From the NCBI GenBank assembly GCA_025059715.1, contig JANXCE010000002.1, positions 1-64,000 of the forward strand: 64,000 bases of DNA. Reading direction: 5' to 3'. Below are positions 18,672 to 26,857 of this stretch, piece by piece. This stretch comes from Caldimicrobium sp. (GTDB taxonomy: Bacteria; Desulfobacterota; Thermodesulfobacteria; Thermodesulfobacteriales; Thermodesulfobacteriaceae). How positions within the stretch are numbered: the first letter of the stretch is position 1; each line of letters opens with the position of its first letter. The notes under the pieces were generated by a model. That model was not told the DNA's origin. It made no database searches and saw only the letters and a list, made by a program, of their open reading frames with translations. Both the position numbers and the translations under genes were made by a program.

Positions 18672-19547
18672 ATGGGGCTTTACAAGAGAATTTTAGCTTG
18701 CCTGGATGGTTCTACAGAGAGTTTTAATGCCTATGAAAATGCTCTAAGATTTGCTAAGAGCATCAATGGGAGTGTTATTGCCCTAACTGTTATTCCTTTA
18801 GGAGCGGGTTTAAGTAGTGCCCTTTCTCTTTTTTTGGGTATGAAAGATTTATTCAGAAGAACTGGGGAAAAAATACTAAAAAAAGCTAAAGAAATTGCCC
18901 TGGAAGAGGGGGTAAAGATAAAGCCCCTTATAGAAGAGGGCGAACCCTTTCAAAAAATTGTGGATATAATTTATGCGGAGGATATAGACCTGGTATTTTT
19001 GGGCAAAAGTGGGAAAAGCGGTCTTGCGCGAGGCATTCTGGGAAGCACTGCTCAGAGAGTCATTGGGGCAAGCCCTGTGGATGTCATAGTAATTCCAAAG
19101 GATGGTTCCTTAAAATTTAATAAAATATTAGTTCCTACAGATGGGTCACCTTTTTCCGAAAGGGCTGCCCATAGAGCACTCGAGCTTGCTAAACACTTTA
19201 AAAGCAACATACGCTTACTCTATGTGGTAGAACCTATTATTACTGAGCTATATGAAGTCCCTGGAGATCTCTATAAACTTATGGAAGCTCTAAAATTCTC
19301 CGCCGAAGAATTTGTTCGAAAATTAAAGGAAAACTTTAAAAGAGAGGAAGTTGAGTGTAGCACCTCGGTTATTGAGGGTGCTCCTGTGGAGATGATTTTA
19401 GAGGTAGCCCAAAAAGAAGAGATAAATTTGATTGTTATGGGCTCCCATGGAAAAACAGGCTTAAAACGCTTACTGCTCGGTAGTGTAACGGAGAGAGTTA
19501 TTAACTTTGGGAATCTGCCAGTTTTAGTAGTTAAAGGTGAATTATAA
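18672..19547 (+). CDS. Tandem universal stress protein (two UspA domains)
   Basis: The 291 residues form two UspA domains (about 1-144 and 150-290). Each shows the ATP-binding Gly-rich motif: LGSTAQRVIGASPVDVIVIP in the first and GSHGKTGLKRLLLGSVTERV in the second. It is cytoplasmic and ATP-binding, and a role in stress or energy-limitation survival is typical. The start ATG follows a strong AAGGAGGG site. Its last 6 bases overlap the convergent dnaB gene. Confidence 0.9.
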   Translation: MGLYKRILACLDGSTESFNAYENALRFAKSINGSVIALTVIPLGAGLSSALSLFLGMKDLFRRTGEKILKKAKEIALEEGVKIKPLIEEGEPFQKIVDIIYAEDIDLVFLGKSGKSGLARGILGSTAQRVIGASPVDVIVIPKDGSLKFNKILVPTDGSPFSERAAHRALELAKHFKSNIRLLYVVEPIITELYEVPGDLYKLMEALKFSAEEFVRKLKENFKREEVECSTSVIEGAPVEMILEVAQKEEINLIVMGSHGKTGLKRLLLGSVTERVINFGNLPVLVVKGEL

Positions 19548-20924
19548 AGATCTCTCTAAATTGGCAAAGGAAGTAAATTGAGATAGATAAGCTAATTTTA
19601 TAGTAACGCCTGAAGGTCCATTTCTCTGTTTTCCAATTATTATCTCCGCTATGCCCTTCTCGGGAGTTTCCTTATTGTAGACTTCATCTCGGTATATAAA
19701 AAGTATCACATCAGCATCTTGTTCAAGGGCTCCCGATTCTCTTAAATCTGCAAGCTGAGGCCTTTTATCGGGTCTTTCTTCTACTTTTCTATTTAACTGA
19801 GAAAGGGCAAGCAAGGGCACATTTAGCTCCTTAGCTAAGGCTTTGAGGCCTGCGGATATTTCGGAGATCTCCTGTTCTCTTCTTTCTTTGCGCTCTAAAC
19901 TCTTCATGAGCTGAAGATAGTCTATAACCACCAAACCCAGAGGCATCTCTTTCATAACCTTCCGAGCTTTGGCTTTGACCTCTAAGATGTTTATTCCCGT
20001 AGTATCATCAATAAAAATAGGTAGTTCACTTAACACACTGGCTCCACTTATCACCCTCTGCCAATCCTGAGGTTCTAACTGACCCGTTCTAAATCTCTGA
20101 AAGTTTACCTTGCCTTCTGCGCAGATCATACGAGAAACCAATTGTTCTTTGCTCATCTCTAAGGAGAAAATAGCTGCGCCTAACTTTGTCTGCTTAACCG
20201 CATTGCAAACTATATTCAAAGCCAGCGCAGTTTTCCCCATGCCTGGTCGCGCTGCCAAAATGATTAAATCGCCTCTTTGTAAGCCTGCGGTTAATCTATC
20301 AAGTTCATAAAAACCTGTGGGTATACCCGTGATTAAATCTCCCCTTTGATAGAGGGTCTCTAAATGTTTGATGGTCTCTTTAATAACCTCCTTGATCGGA
20401 GCAAAGGTCTCCTTTTTGCCATAGTATGCCAAATCAAAGAGTGCCTTTTCCGCATAATTGAGCAACTCTTGAGAATCTTCTCCAGAATAATAACAACGAT
20501 AAATCAAATCCTGACTAATCCTGATAATCTCTCGTAAAATACTTTTTTCCTTAACAATCTTTGCGTAGTGAACTAAATGGGCAGATGTGGGAAGAAGACT
20601 TGCAAGCTCTGACAGATAGGTTGCACCTCCCGCTTTCTCCAGCTCCCCCATTCTTTCCAATTCGTTATACACAGTTACAATATCAATAGGTTCATCCTTT
20701 TCAAAAAGTTGAATAAAGGCCTGATAAATGAGACGATGAGCAACGGAGTAAAAGTCTTCAGGTTTTAAAAAATCTAAAACCTTAATGAGAGCTCCTGGAT
20801 CAATAAGAATAGAAGCTAAACAGTATCGCTCAGCCTGTAGATCTTGAGGAGGTAGAAACTCTTCGGGAAGCGTTACCTGCTTAGTCTGTTTAGTTAATTT
20901 ACCCTTTCTTCTATTCACCGCCAT
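19542..20924 (-). CDS. dnaB: Replicative DNA helicase DnaB
   Basis: The 460-residue hexameric 5'-3' fork helicase has an N-terminal DnaB domain starting PPQDLQAERYCLASIL, and a RecA-like C-terminal domain with Walker A ARPGMGKTALALN and Walker B LVVIDYLQLM. GALEQDADVILF and a final IIGKQRNGPSG stretch are also typical. No intein is present. It is the last gene of the rpsF-rpsR-rplI-dnaB operon, 3 bases after rplI. Confidence 0.97.
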   Translation of the reverse strand: MAVNRRKGKLTKQTKQVTLPEEFLPPQDLQAERYCLASILIDPGALIKVLDFLKPEDFYSVAHRLIYQAFIQLFEKDEPIDIVTVYNELERMGELEKAGGATYLSELASLLPTSAHLVHYAKIVKEKSILREIIRISQDLIYRCYYSGEDSQELLNYAEKALFDLAYYGKKETFAPIKEVIKETIKHLETLYQRGDLITGIPTGFYELDRLTAGLQRGDLIILAARPGMGKTALALNIVCNAVKQTKLGAAIFSLEMSKEQLVSRMICAEGKVNFQRFRTGQLEPQDWQRVISGASVLSELPIFIDDTTGINILEVKAKARKVMKEMPLGLVVIDYLQLMKSLERKERREQEISEISAGLKALAKELNVPLLALSQLNRKVEERPDKRPQLADLRESGALEQDADVILFIYRDEVYNKETPEKGIAEIIIGKQRNGPSGVTIKLAYLSQFTSFANLERSL

Positions 20925-20927
20925 GAA

Positions 20928-21377
20928 TTACCTTTCTTCAATAACTTCAACTTTTATGGGAACTGTGATATCGGAAGAAAGCCTAATCAAGACTTCATAA
21001 GAACCCACTGTTTTAATAGGCTCCGCTAATAGGATTTGTTTTCTATCAATATCGAATCCCTTCTCTACCAGTGCTTTTGAAAGGTCTCCTGGAGTAACAG
21101 ATCCATAAAGCCTTCCTTCACCTACTACTTTACGATAGAGAGTTAAAGTAAAACCTTGAAGCTTTTCCGCTAAGCTTTGAGTTTTTCTCTTCTCCCTCTC
21201 TACCTTTGCTAAAATGAGCTTTCTCTCATTTTCTAAAGCCTTTAGTGTCCTTTGATTAGCTAAGATGGCTAATCCCTTAGGAATAAGGTAATTCCTGGCA
21301 TAGCCATCCTTAACCTTTACCACCTCTCCTGCTTTACCAAGCTTGGGAATGTCCTTTTTTAAAATAACTTCTATCAT
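20928..21377 (-). CDS. rplI: 50S ribosomal protein bL9
   Basis: The 149-residue protein has the N-terminal bL9 signature KAGEVVKVKDGYARNYLIPKG, a long connecting helix (Lys/Glu/Arg rich, about residues 50-75) and the C-terminal RNA-binding domain (LYGSVTPGDLSKAL). It binds 23S rRNA near L1. It lies between rpsR and dnaB with short spacers. Confidence 0.97.
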   Translation of the reverse strand: MIEVILKKDIPKLGKAGEVVKVKDGYARNYLIPKGLAILANQRTLKALENERKLILAKVEREKRKTQSLAEKLQGFTLTLYRKVVGEGRLYGSVTPGDLSKALVEKGFDIDRKQILLAEPIKTVGSYEVLIRLSSDITVPIKVEVIEER

Positions 21378-21386
21378 CCTTACCTC

Positions 21387-21641
21387 CTAATCAATTTCAA
21401 CATCCGCAGTAAAGGGCAAAAGTGCCATGATTCTTGCCTGTTTAATGGCAGTGGTTAGCCTTCTTTGATGATAGGCACAATTACCCGTTTGTCTCCGGTG
21501 AAGTATCATTCCCTTTTCATTGATGAATTGTTTAAGAAGTTCCGCATTCTTGTAATCAAGAGTAAGACTTGAATCCACACAAAATCTGCAAATCTTCTTC
21601 CGGGGAAATACCCTCTTTTTAACTGTAATATTATCTTCCAT
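21387..21641 (-). CDS. rpsR: 30S ribosomal protein bS18
   Basis: The 84-residue protein has the bS18 core [18 protein letters not shown] followed by [19 protein letters not shown]. An N-terminal ICRFC pair resembles the zinc-binding C+ form, though only part of a ligand set is visible. It is 2 bases downstream of rpsF and the two proteins interact on the 30S platform. No ssb gene lies between them, unlike many bacteria; ssb is at 41903. Confidence 0.96.
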   Translation of the reverse strand: MEDNITVKKRVFPRKKICRFCVDSSLTLDYKNAELLKQFINEKGMILHRRQTGNCAYHQRRLTTAIKQARIMALLPFTADVEID

Positions 21642-21643
21642 GA

Positions 21644-21994
21644 CTAATTACCTCCCTGTAAGGCTTGATCTTCAGGATTAAACCTATCTTCAAGCTTTAG
21701 AATAATGAATCTTATTACTCGTTCATCTATGCGAAAATAATTCTCCAGTTCTTGGGGCAAGGTGGCATTACCATAAAATTCAATCAAAACATAATATCCT
21801 TGTTTTTTCTTCTGAATAGGATAAGCAAGCTTCCTTAATCCCCACTCTTCAATTTTCAGAAGATCTCCATTGTGAGTTCTAATAATATGTTTAAGCTTCT
21901 CATAGAGTTGGTCCTTTTCTTCCACCCTATCAGGATGAACAATGAACAGGGACTCCCATTTGCGGATTCTTTTAGGTTGAGGAATTTCAAACAT
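21644..21994 (-). CDS. rpsF: 30S ribosomal protein bS6
   Basis: The 116-residue protein has the bS6 fold pattern ([45 protein letters not shown]). It is the first gene of the rpsF-rpsR-rplI-dnaB operon with a clear AAGGAGGAAAAA ribosome site. A tRNA-Val gene ends 58 bases upstream on the same strand and may share its transcript. Confidence 0.96.
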   Translation of the reverse strand: MFEIPQPKRIRKWESLFIVHPDRVEEKDQLYEKLKHIIRTHNGDLLKIEEWGLRKLAYPIQKKKQGYYVLIEFYGNATLPQELENYFRIDERVIRFIILKLEDRFNPEDQALQGGN

Positions 21995-22052
21995 TGTTTT
22001 TCCTCCTTATGGTCTTTTTGGCCCCCTAATCTTTGGGAGCAAGGAGTATTAA

Positions 22053-22124
22053 TGGGCGGTGGAGGATTTGAACCTCCGACATCCACCGTGTGAGGATGGC
22101 GCTCTACCCCTGAGCTAACCGCCC
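22053..22124 (-). tRNA. tRNA-Val (anticodon CAC)
   Basis: On the minus strand a 72-nucleotide cloverleaf can be folded. The acceptor stem is GGGCGGT/ACCGCCC, the D arm GCTC/GAGC, the anticodon stem CCATC/GGTGG with loop CTCACAC (anticodon CAC), and the T arm GGAGG/CCTCC with TTCAAAT. The discriminator base is A and the 3' CCA is not encoded. It reads GUG valine codons. Confidence 0.95.
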
Positions 22125-22137
22125 AACTTATTAAATA

Positions 22138-22539
22138 CTATCTTAACTCCATTTTCCTTTTTTTCAAGTTCTTGTATACTCTAAGAACCTCTCTATCCGC
22201 AGGACATAGCTCCACGTTTTCTAAATCTTTCAAGTCAACCCATCTCATTTCGACAGCCTCTTTCAAGATTGGTTCTCCTAATAGGGTAGCCTTTATCAGG
22301 ATAAGCTCTATGATTTCATCGGGATATGTGTAAATCTCTCTTATAATAATATCTTGAGGTAATATCTCCACTCCCAGTTCCTCTCTCAACTCTCTTTTAA
22401 GAGCCTCTTGAGGGGTCTCGTTATCTTCTATTTTACCACCTGGAAATTCCCAAAGCCCTCCTCTCTTTTTATGCCAAGGCCTCTTAACTAATAAAATCTT
22501 TCCACCATCTACAATAAACCCAGCTACTACCCTTACCAT
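22138..22539 (-). CDS. mutT: NUDIX hydrolase, 8-oxo-dGTP diphosphatase type
   Basis: The 133-residue protein carries the Nudix box GX5EX7REUXEEXGU in GGKIEDNETPQEALKRELREELG, preceded by WHKKRGGLWEFPGG as in MutT. It likely hydrolyses oxidised (d)GTP to prevent transversions; other nucleotide substrates are possible. It lies 13 bases upstream of tRNA-Val on the same strand. Confidence 0.88.
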   Translation of the reverse strand: MVRVVAGFIVDGGKILLVKRPWHKKRGGLWEFPGGKIEDNETPQEALKRELREELGVEILPQDIIIREIYTYPDEIIELILIKATLLGEPILKEAVEMRWVDLKDLENVELCPADREVLRVYKNLKKRKMELR

Positions 22540-22556
22540 TAATTATCATTATAAAA

Positions 22557-22820
22557 CTAATTTAAGGGGTTTCCATAGTGAAGACCACTTAGAGGTAAGG
22601 CGGTTGCCTGAGCTACTTGAAGAGATATATCTTCTAATTTTTCTGAAAACTGCCTCAAGACATTAGGATCGAAGGCTTTTCTTAAAGCCTCCCCAAAACT
22701 TTTGACCTGTTTTTCTGTGCGTTTAACATTATTCTTGAAGTTGTCTAAGATCTCTTTAGTCTGAGCAAGCTGACAAGTGAAATTATCAACCAGTTGAAGG
22801 GCTATAGCAACAGTAAACAC
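22557..22820 (-). pseudogene. Short fragment resembling the start of a phage tail tape-measure protein
   Basis: The 87-residue frame begins FTVAIALQLVDNFT and continues as a Gln/Lys-rich helix ending SLQVAQATALPLSG. This is like the N-terminus of phage or Mu-like tail tape-measure proteins, which are usually many hundreds of residues long. It starts with GTG and has no recognisable ribosome site. A complete tape-measure gene is absent, so this reads as a truncated remnant, or less likely a small unrelated protein. Confidence 0.4.
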
Positions 22821-22839
22821 TTTGCATTATGATGCAATT

Positions 22840-23040
22840 ATGAAGTTTCTTCTTTTTGCTTTGTTATTTTTCCTTTGGCCTTTAAGTCTAACTCTTTTGC
22901 CTCTCTTTACCCTTTTCTTTATTATCGTTCTTTTAAGTTTGGTGCTCTATGCATTTATATATTACCTAAAGGCTTACTACGACCCGAGGAGAAGAAAACT
23001 TAGAGCCCTTCTTAAGCACAATCTTAGACATCTTCCGTAA
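22840..23040 (+). CDS. Small membrane protein, unknown
   Basis: The 66-residue protein is dominated by one long or two close hydrophobic segments (FALLFFLWPLSLTLLPLFTLFFIIVLLSLVLYAF within residues 3-42) and ends in a basic, cytoplasmic-looking tail (DPRRRKLRALLKHNLRHLP). I prefer the ATG at 22840 over an in-frame TTG at 22822, but no good ribosome site is visible for either. The function is unknown. Confidence 0.45.
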   Translation: MKFLLFALLFFLWPLSLTLLPLFTLFFIIVLLSLVLYAFIYYLKAYYDPRRRKLRALLKHNLRHLP

Positions 23041-23145
23041 GTTTCCGCTTTTTTTTCGTAATGTTTAACTTAGGATTGGGCCCAAAAGTAAATTTCGTTA
23101 AAAGTCATCCTTTTCAGGTCTCCGTTTTTAAAATTTTTAATATTC

Positions 23146-23190
23146 CTTTAACATTAGCTTAAAAATACTTTAAATATAGGTCTCTATATT
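23146..23190 (+). promoter_or_regulatory. pst promoter with three Pho-box-like repeats
   Basis: CTTTAAC (23146-23152), GCTTAAA (23157-23163) and CTTTAAA (23168-23174) recur with exact 11-base period, each followed by an A/T-rich four-base spacer (ATTA, AATA, TATA). TATATT at 23185-23190 suits a -10 box, and no conventional -35 is seen. This is the layout expected for PhoB-activated promoters, where Pho boxes replace the -35. The cluster encodes its own PhoB and PhoR. Confidence 0.6.
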
Positions 23191-23219
23191 GAGTTAAAAA
23201 AAATTAAGGAGGTGGTATT

Positions 23220-24230
23220 ATGAGAAAGGTTTTTGTTAGCAAAAAAATTTTGGCTCTTATGGCGGGATTAGGCGTTATGGGGAGTGCGGTTCAGGGGGTT
23301 TCTTCACCGCTGATCAAAATTGATGGTTCTTCCACAGTATTTCCAATTACTGAAGGAGTGGCGGAGGAATTTCAAAAGGCTAAAAAGGGAGCAGTAAAGG
23401 TAACCGTGGGTATCTCTGGAACAGGAGGAGGATTTAAAAAGTTCTGCAGAGGCGAAACTGATGTTCAAAATGCCTCAAGACCAATCTTAAAAAGAGAAAT
23501 GGAGGAATGCAAGAAGAACGGCATTAGCTATATTGAGCTTCCCGTGGCCTACGATGGTCTGTCAGTAGTGGTTAATCTCAAAAATACTTGGGCTACTTGT
23601 ATGACGGTGGAACAATTAAGAGAGGTCTGGAAACCTGAATCTCAGGGAAAGACTATAAATTGGTCTGATTTAGATCCCAAGTGGCCCAAGGAGCCTATAA
23701 AACTTTGCGGACCTGGGTCTGACTCTGGAACCTTTGATTACTTTACTGAAGCTATAATGGGTAAGGCTAAGGCTCAGAGAGGAGATTATACCGCTTCGGA
23801 AGACGATAATGTTCTCGTGCAATTTGCCCAAAGAGAAAGGGGAGCTCTCTGCTATTTTGGGCTTGCCTATGTAGAGGAAAACAAGGATAAAGTGAAAGCG
23901 GTAGCTATTAAAAATCCCAAAACTGGCAAATGTGTAAGTCCCACAGCGGAAACCGTAAGATCTGGTGAATATCAACCCCTTTCTAGGCCTCTTTTCATAT
24001 ATGTGAACGCTAAGGCCCTTGATAGGCCAGAGGTAAGGGAGTTTGTAGATTTTTATCTAAAAAATGCAGGTAAAATCTCCCGACAAGTAAAATACATTCC
24101 TCTTCCTGATAAAGCCTATGAGCTTGCGAGAAAACGCTTTGAAAAGAGACAAACTGGAACTGTTTTTGGAGGAGAGCCTGAAGTTGGTTTAACAGTTGAA
24201 GAACTTTTAAAAAGAGAGGCTAAGGAGTAA
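23220..24230 (+). CDS. pstS: Phosphate ABC transporter, periplasmic phosphate-binding protein
   Basis: The 336-residue protein has an N-terminal signal peptide (ILALMAGLGVMGSAVQGVSS) without a lipobox Cys. The mature start is the PstS signature IDGSSTVFPITEGVAEEF, with the phosphate-binding GISGTGGGFKKF and GSDSGTFDYF stretches after it. It captures inorganic phosphate for PstCAB. The ATG has a strong AAGGAGGTGG site. A Pho-box-like promoter lies about 30-75 bases upstream. Confidence 0.96.
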   Translation: MRKVFVSKKILALMAGLGVMGSAVQGVSSPLIKIDGSSTVFPITEGVAEEFQKAKKGAVKVTVGISGTGGGFKKFCRGETDVQNASRPILKREMEECKKNGISYIELPVAYDGLSVVVNLKNTWATCMTVEQLREVWKPESQGKTINWSDLDPKWPKEPIKLCGPGSDSGTFDYFTEAIMGKAKAQRGDYTASEDDNVLVQFAQRERGALCYFGLAYVEENKDKVKAVAIKNPKTGKCVSPTAETVRSGEYQPLSRPLFIYVNAKALDRPEVREFVDFYLKNAGKISRQVKYIPLPDKAYELARKRFEKRQTGTVFGGEPEVGLTVEELLKREAKE

Positions 24231-24241
24231 AATAATATTAT

Positions 24242-25159
24242 ATGAAAATCGAGGTAAAGAAAAAACTTGATGTAATCTTTAAGGGTTTTCTCTTACTTAC
24301 AGCCACAGCTTCTATTTTAGTAACCGTAGGTATTGTTGTAGCTTTGGTTGAGGACACAATTCGCTTCTTTACCCATCCTGAAGGTGGGGGCTTCCCCACC
24401 TCTCTCATTAGGTTTTTTACTGAAACGGAGTGGACTCCCACTTTTATCAGTAAAAAGATTGGAATTTGGCCCTTACTCTGTGGAACTTTTCTTATTGCAG
24501 GAATTGCCATGGCAATCTCAATTCCTTTAGGAATTCTTATTGCAGTTTATTTAAGTGAATTTGCCTCTCATAGGGTTAGAGAGGCGGTAAAACCTTGGCT
24601 TGACTTTTTGGAAGCGGTTCCCACTGTAGTTTATGGGTATTTTGCACTCCTTGGTGTTACTCCGCTTTTGCAGTGGATCTTTGCAAAGTTTGGTATAGAG
24701 ATGCATGGCATGAATGCCCTATCCCCGGGGATAGTCTTAGGGGTTATGATACTTCCCTTCACCGCCTCGTTGGTAGAAGATGCTATGAAAGGAGTTCCCC
24801 AATACCTAAGAGAAGCCTCCTATAGTCTTGGGGCAACCAAACTTAGAACGGCCTTTCAGGTAGTGATTCCCGCAGCTAAATCAGGCATTATTGCTGCCTA
24901 TCTCCTTGGAACCTCAAGGGCTATTGGAGAAACTATGGTGGTGGCTGTTGCGGCAGGGATGTATCCCAACTTAACCTTAAATCCCTTAGAGCCAGTGCAG
25001 ACTATCACCGGTTATATTGTCCAGGTTGCCCTGGGAGATTTACCCTTTCTCTCCTTTGAATATCTCTCCATATTTGCCGCAGGGTTTCTTCTCTTTGTAT
25101 TAACCCTCTTTTTTAATCTCCTTGCGGTCTACCTAAAGTCTCGCGTTGAGAGATATTAG
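24242..25159 (+). CDS. pstC: Phosphate ABC transporter permease PstC
   Basis: The 305-residue integral membrane protein has about six helices. The ABC permease EAA loop is visible in YLREASYSLGATKLRTAFQVVIPAA, and the PstC-type FLEAVPTVVYGYFALLGVTPLL is present. It forms half of the phosphate channel with PstA. It starts 11 bases after pstS. Confidence 0.95.
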   Translation: MKIEVKKKLDVIFKGFLLLTATASILVTVGIVVALVEDTIRFFTHPEGGGFPTSLIRFFTETEWTPTFISKKIGIWPLLCGTFLIAGIAMAISIPLGILIAVYLSEFASHRVREAVKPWLDFLEAVPTVVYGYFALLGVTPLLQWIFAKFGIEMHGMNALSPGIVLGVMILPFTASLVEDAMKGVPQYLREASYSLGATKLRTAFQVVIPAAKSGIIAAYLLGTSRAIGETMVVAVAAGMYPNLTLNPLEPVQTITGYIVQVALGDLPFLSFEYLSIFAAGFLLFVLTLFFNLLAVYLKSRVERY

Positions 25160-25177
25160 TGTTAGGGAGCTCTAATC

Positions 25178-26050
25178 ATGGACTATAAAAAAGCAGAGAG
25201 GGTTTTTTCAGCCATAGGGATCTTTTGTGTCTGGTTTGTGCTGATCTTTCTCTTTTCCATTGCGGTTAAGCTTTTTATCGATGGATTTCACCGGATCTTT
25301 GATCCTAAATTTTATATTAGTTATCCCTCTCGCTTTCCCGAGGAGGCAGGAATATTATCTGCTTGGGTAGATACTATTTATATTATGCTGGGGGCTATCT
25401 TTTGGTCAGTGGTTTTGGGGATTCCTGCAGGTATTTATTTGGAAGAGTTTGGAGGAAAGGGTAAAATAGCTCGTTTAATTGAGGCTAATATTACCAACCT
25501 TTCTGCGGTGCCCTCTATAGTTTATGGACTTTTGGCCTTGGGCATATTTGTTTACAGATTTAAGTTTGGAGAAAGCATTTTAACTGCAGGTTTAACCTTG
25601 GGGCTCCTTATGTTGCCAGTGATTGTGGTGACTACAAGGGAATCTTTAAGAAGGATTCCCAGAGCCATAAGGGAAGGAGCCTACGCTCTTGGAGCCACAA
25701 ATTACGAATTGGTTTTTCATCACTTACTTCCCTACTCCTTGGGAGGAATACTAACTGGAGTTATTATTGCTACCTCCAGAGCAATTGGAGAGACTGCTCC
25801 TCTTCTAACCATAGGAGCACTTACCTTTATTGCCTTTTTGCCACCACCTCCCTGGGAGTCCTTTATTGAGATGCTAAAAAGTCCCTTTACTATGTTAGCG
25901 ATTCAGATGTTTAACTGGGTCTCAAGACCTCAAGAGGCTTTTCATAAAAATGCCGCCGCGGCGGGTTTTATCTTACTTGTTCTTTGTTTACTCTTAAATT
26001 CTATCAGCTATTACTTAAGATATAAGATGCGAAAGAAATATCAATGGTAA
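25178..26050 (+). CDS. pstA: Phosphate ABC transporter permease PstA
   Basis: The 290-residue permease has an N-terminal helix, [17 protein letters not shown] and the EAA loop [21 protein letters not shown], followed by [17 protein letters not shown]. It pairs with PstC. It lies 18 bases after pstC, with a GGGAG ribosome site. Confidence 0.95.
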   Translation: MDYKKAERVFSAIGIFCVWFVLIFLFSIAVKLFIDGFHRIFDPKFYISYPSRFPEEAGILSAWVDTIYIMLGAIFWSVVLGIPAGIYLEEFGGKGKIARLIEANITNLSAVPSIVYGLLALGIFVYRFKFGESILTAGLTLGLLMLPVIVVTTRESLRRIPRAIREGAYALGATNYELVFHHLLPYSLGGILTGVIIATSRAIGETAPLLTIGALTFIAFLPPPPWESFIEMLKSPFTMLAIQMFNWVSRPQEAFHKNAAAAGFILLVLCLLLNSISYYLRYKMRKKYQW

Positions 26051-26069
26051 GGGAGAGGGGGATCCTTTC

Positions 26070-26834
26070 ATGGAAAATTTAAAGCTAAAGGTGGAGAAGC
26101 TCAACTTCTACTATGGAGCCTTTCATGCCTTAAAGGATATAACCATGCCTATTTACGAGCGAAAGGTTACCGCTATCATTGGCCCCTCAGGTTGTGGAAA
26201 GAGCACCCTTCTTCGATGTTTTAACAGAATGCACGATCTTTATCCTGGGACTCGCTATGAAGGGGCTATTCTTCTCTATCCTGAGGGTATAAATATTGTA
26301 GGCCAAGGAGTAGAACCTCTCTACATAAGACTGCGGATAGGTATGGTCTTTCAAAAACCCAACCCCTTTCCAAAGTCAATCTTTGAAAATGTAGCCTATG
26401 GCTTAAGAATTAAAGGAATTACTAATTCTACAGAATTGAAAGATCGAGTGGAGAAGGCTCTTAAAGATGCAGCGCTTTGGGAGGAGGTAAAGGATCGTCT
26501 AAAAGAAAATGCCTATTCCTTATCTGGTGGGCAACAGCAAAGGCTCTGCATAGCCAGAGCTATTGCTGTTGAACCTGAAGTTCTACTCTTTGACGAACCC
26601 ACATCTGCCCTTGATCCCATCTCTACTGCTCGTATTGAAGACCTTATCGTAGAACTTAAAAGCAAAATTACCATTGTTATTGTTACCCATAATATGCAAC
26701 AGGCAGCAAGGATCTCAGACTTCACTGCCTTTATGTATTTGGGAGAGCTTATTGAATTTGGACCTACCGAGAAGATATTCACTAATCCCGAGAAGAAACT
26801 AACGGAAGACTACATTAGTGGACGCTTTGGCTAA
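26070..26834 (+). CDS. pstB: Phosphate ABC transporter ATPase PstB
   Basis: The 254-residue ABC ATPase has Walker [10 protein letters not shown], the PstB-characteristic RCFNRMHDL stretch, the Q-loop [10 protein letters not shown], signature LSGGQQQR and Walker [14 protein letters not shown]. It energises phosphate uptake and, with PhoU, signals phosphate status to PhoR. It starts 19 bases after pstA. Confidence 0.97.
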   Translation: MENLKLKVEKLNFYYGAFHALKDITMPIYERKVTAIIGPSGCGKSTLLRCFNRMHDLYPGTRYEGAILLYPEGINIVGQGVEPLYIRLRIGMVFQKPNPFPKSIFENVAYGLRIKGITNSTELKDRVEKALKDAALWEEVKDRLKENAYSLSGGQQQRLCIARAIAVEPEVLLFDEPTSALDPISTARIEDLIVELKSKITIVIVTHNMQQAARISDFTAFMYLGELIEFGPTEKIFTNPEKKLTEDYISGRFG

Positions 26835-26857
26835 TATCCATCAAAGGGGGGGCTTTG

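Noticed and set aside
19542-20924. Intein in DnaB
   Set aside because: The length of 460 residues is normal and all helicase motifs are contiguous.
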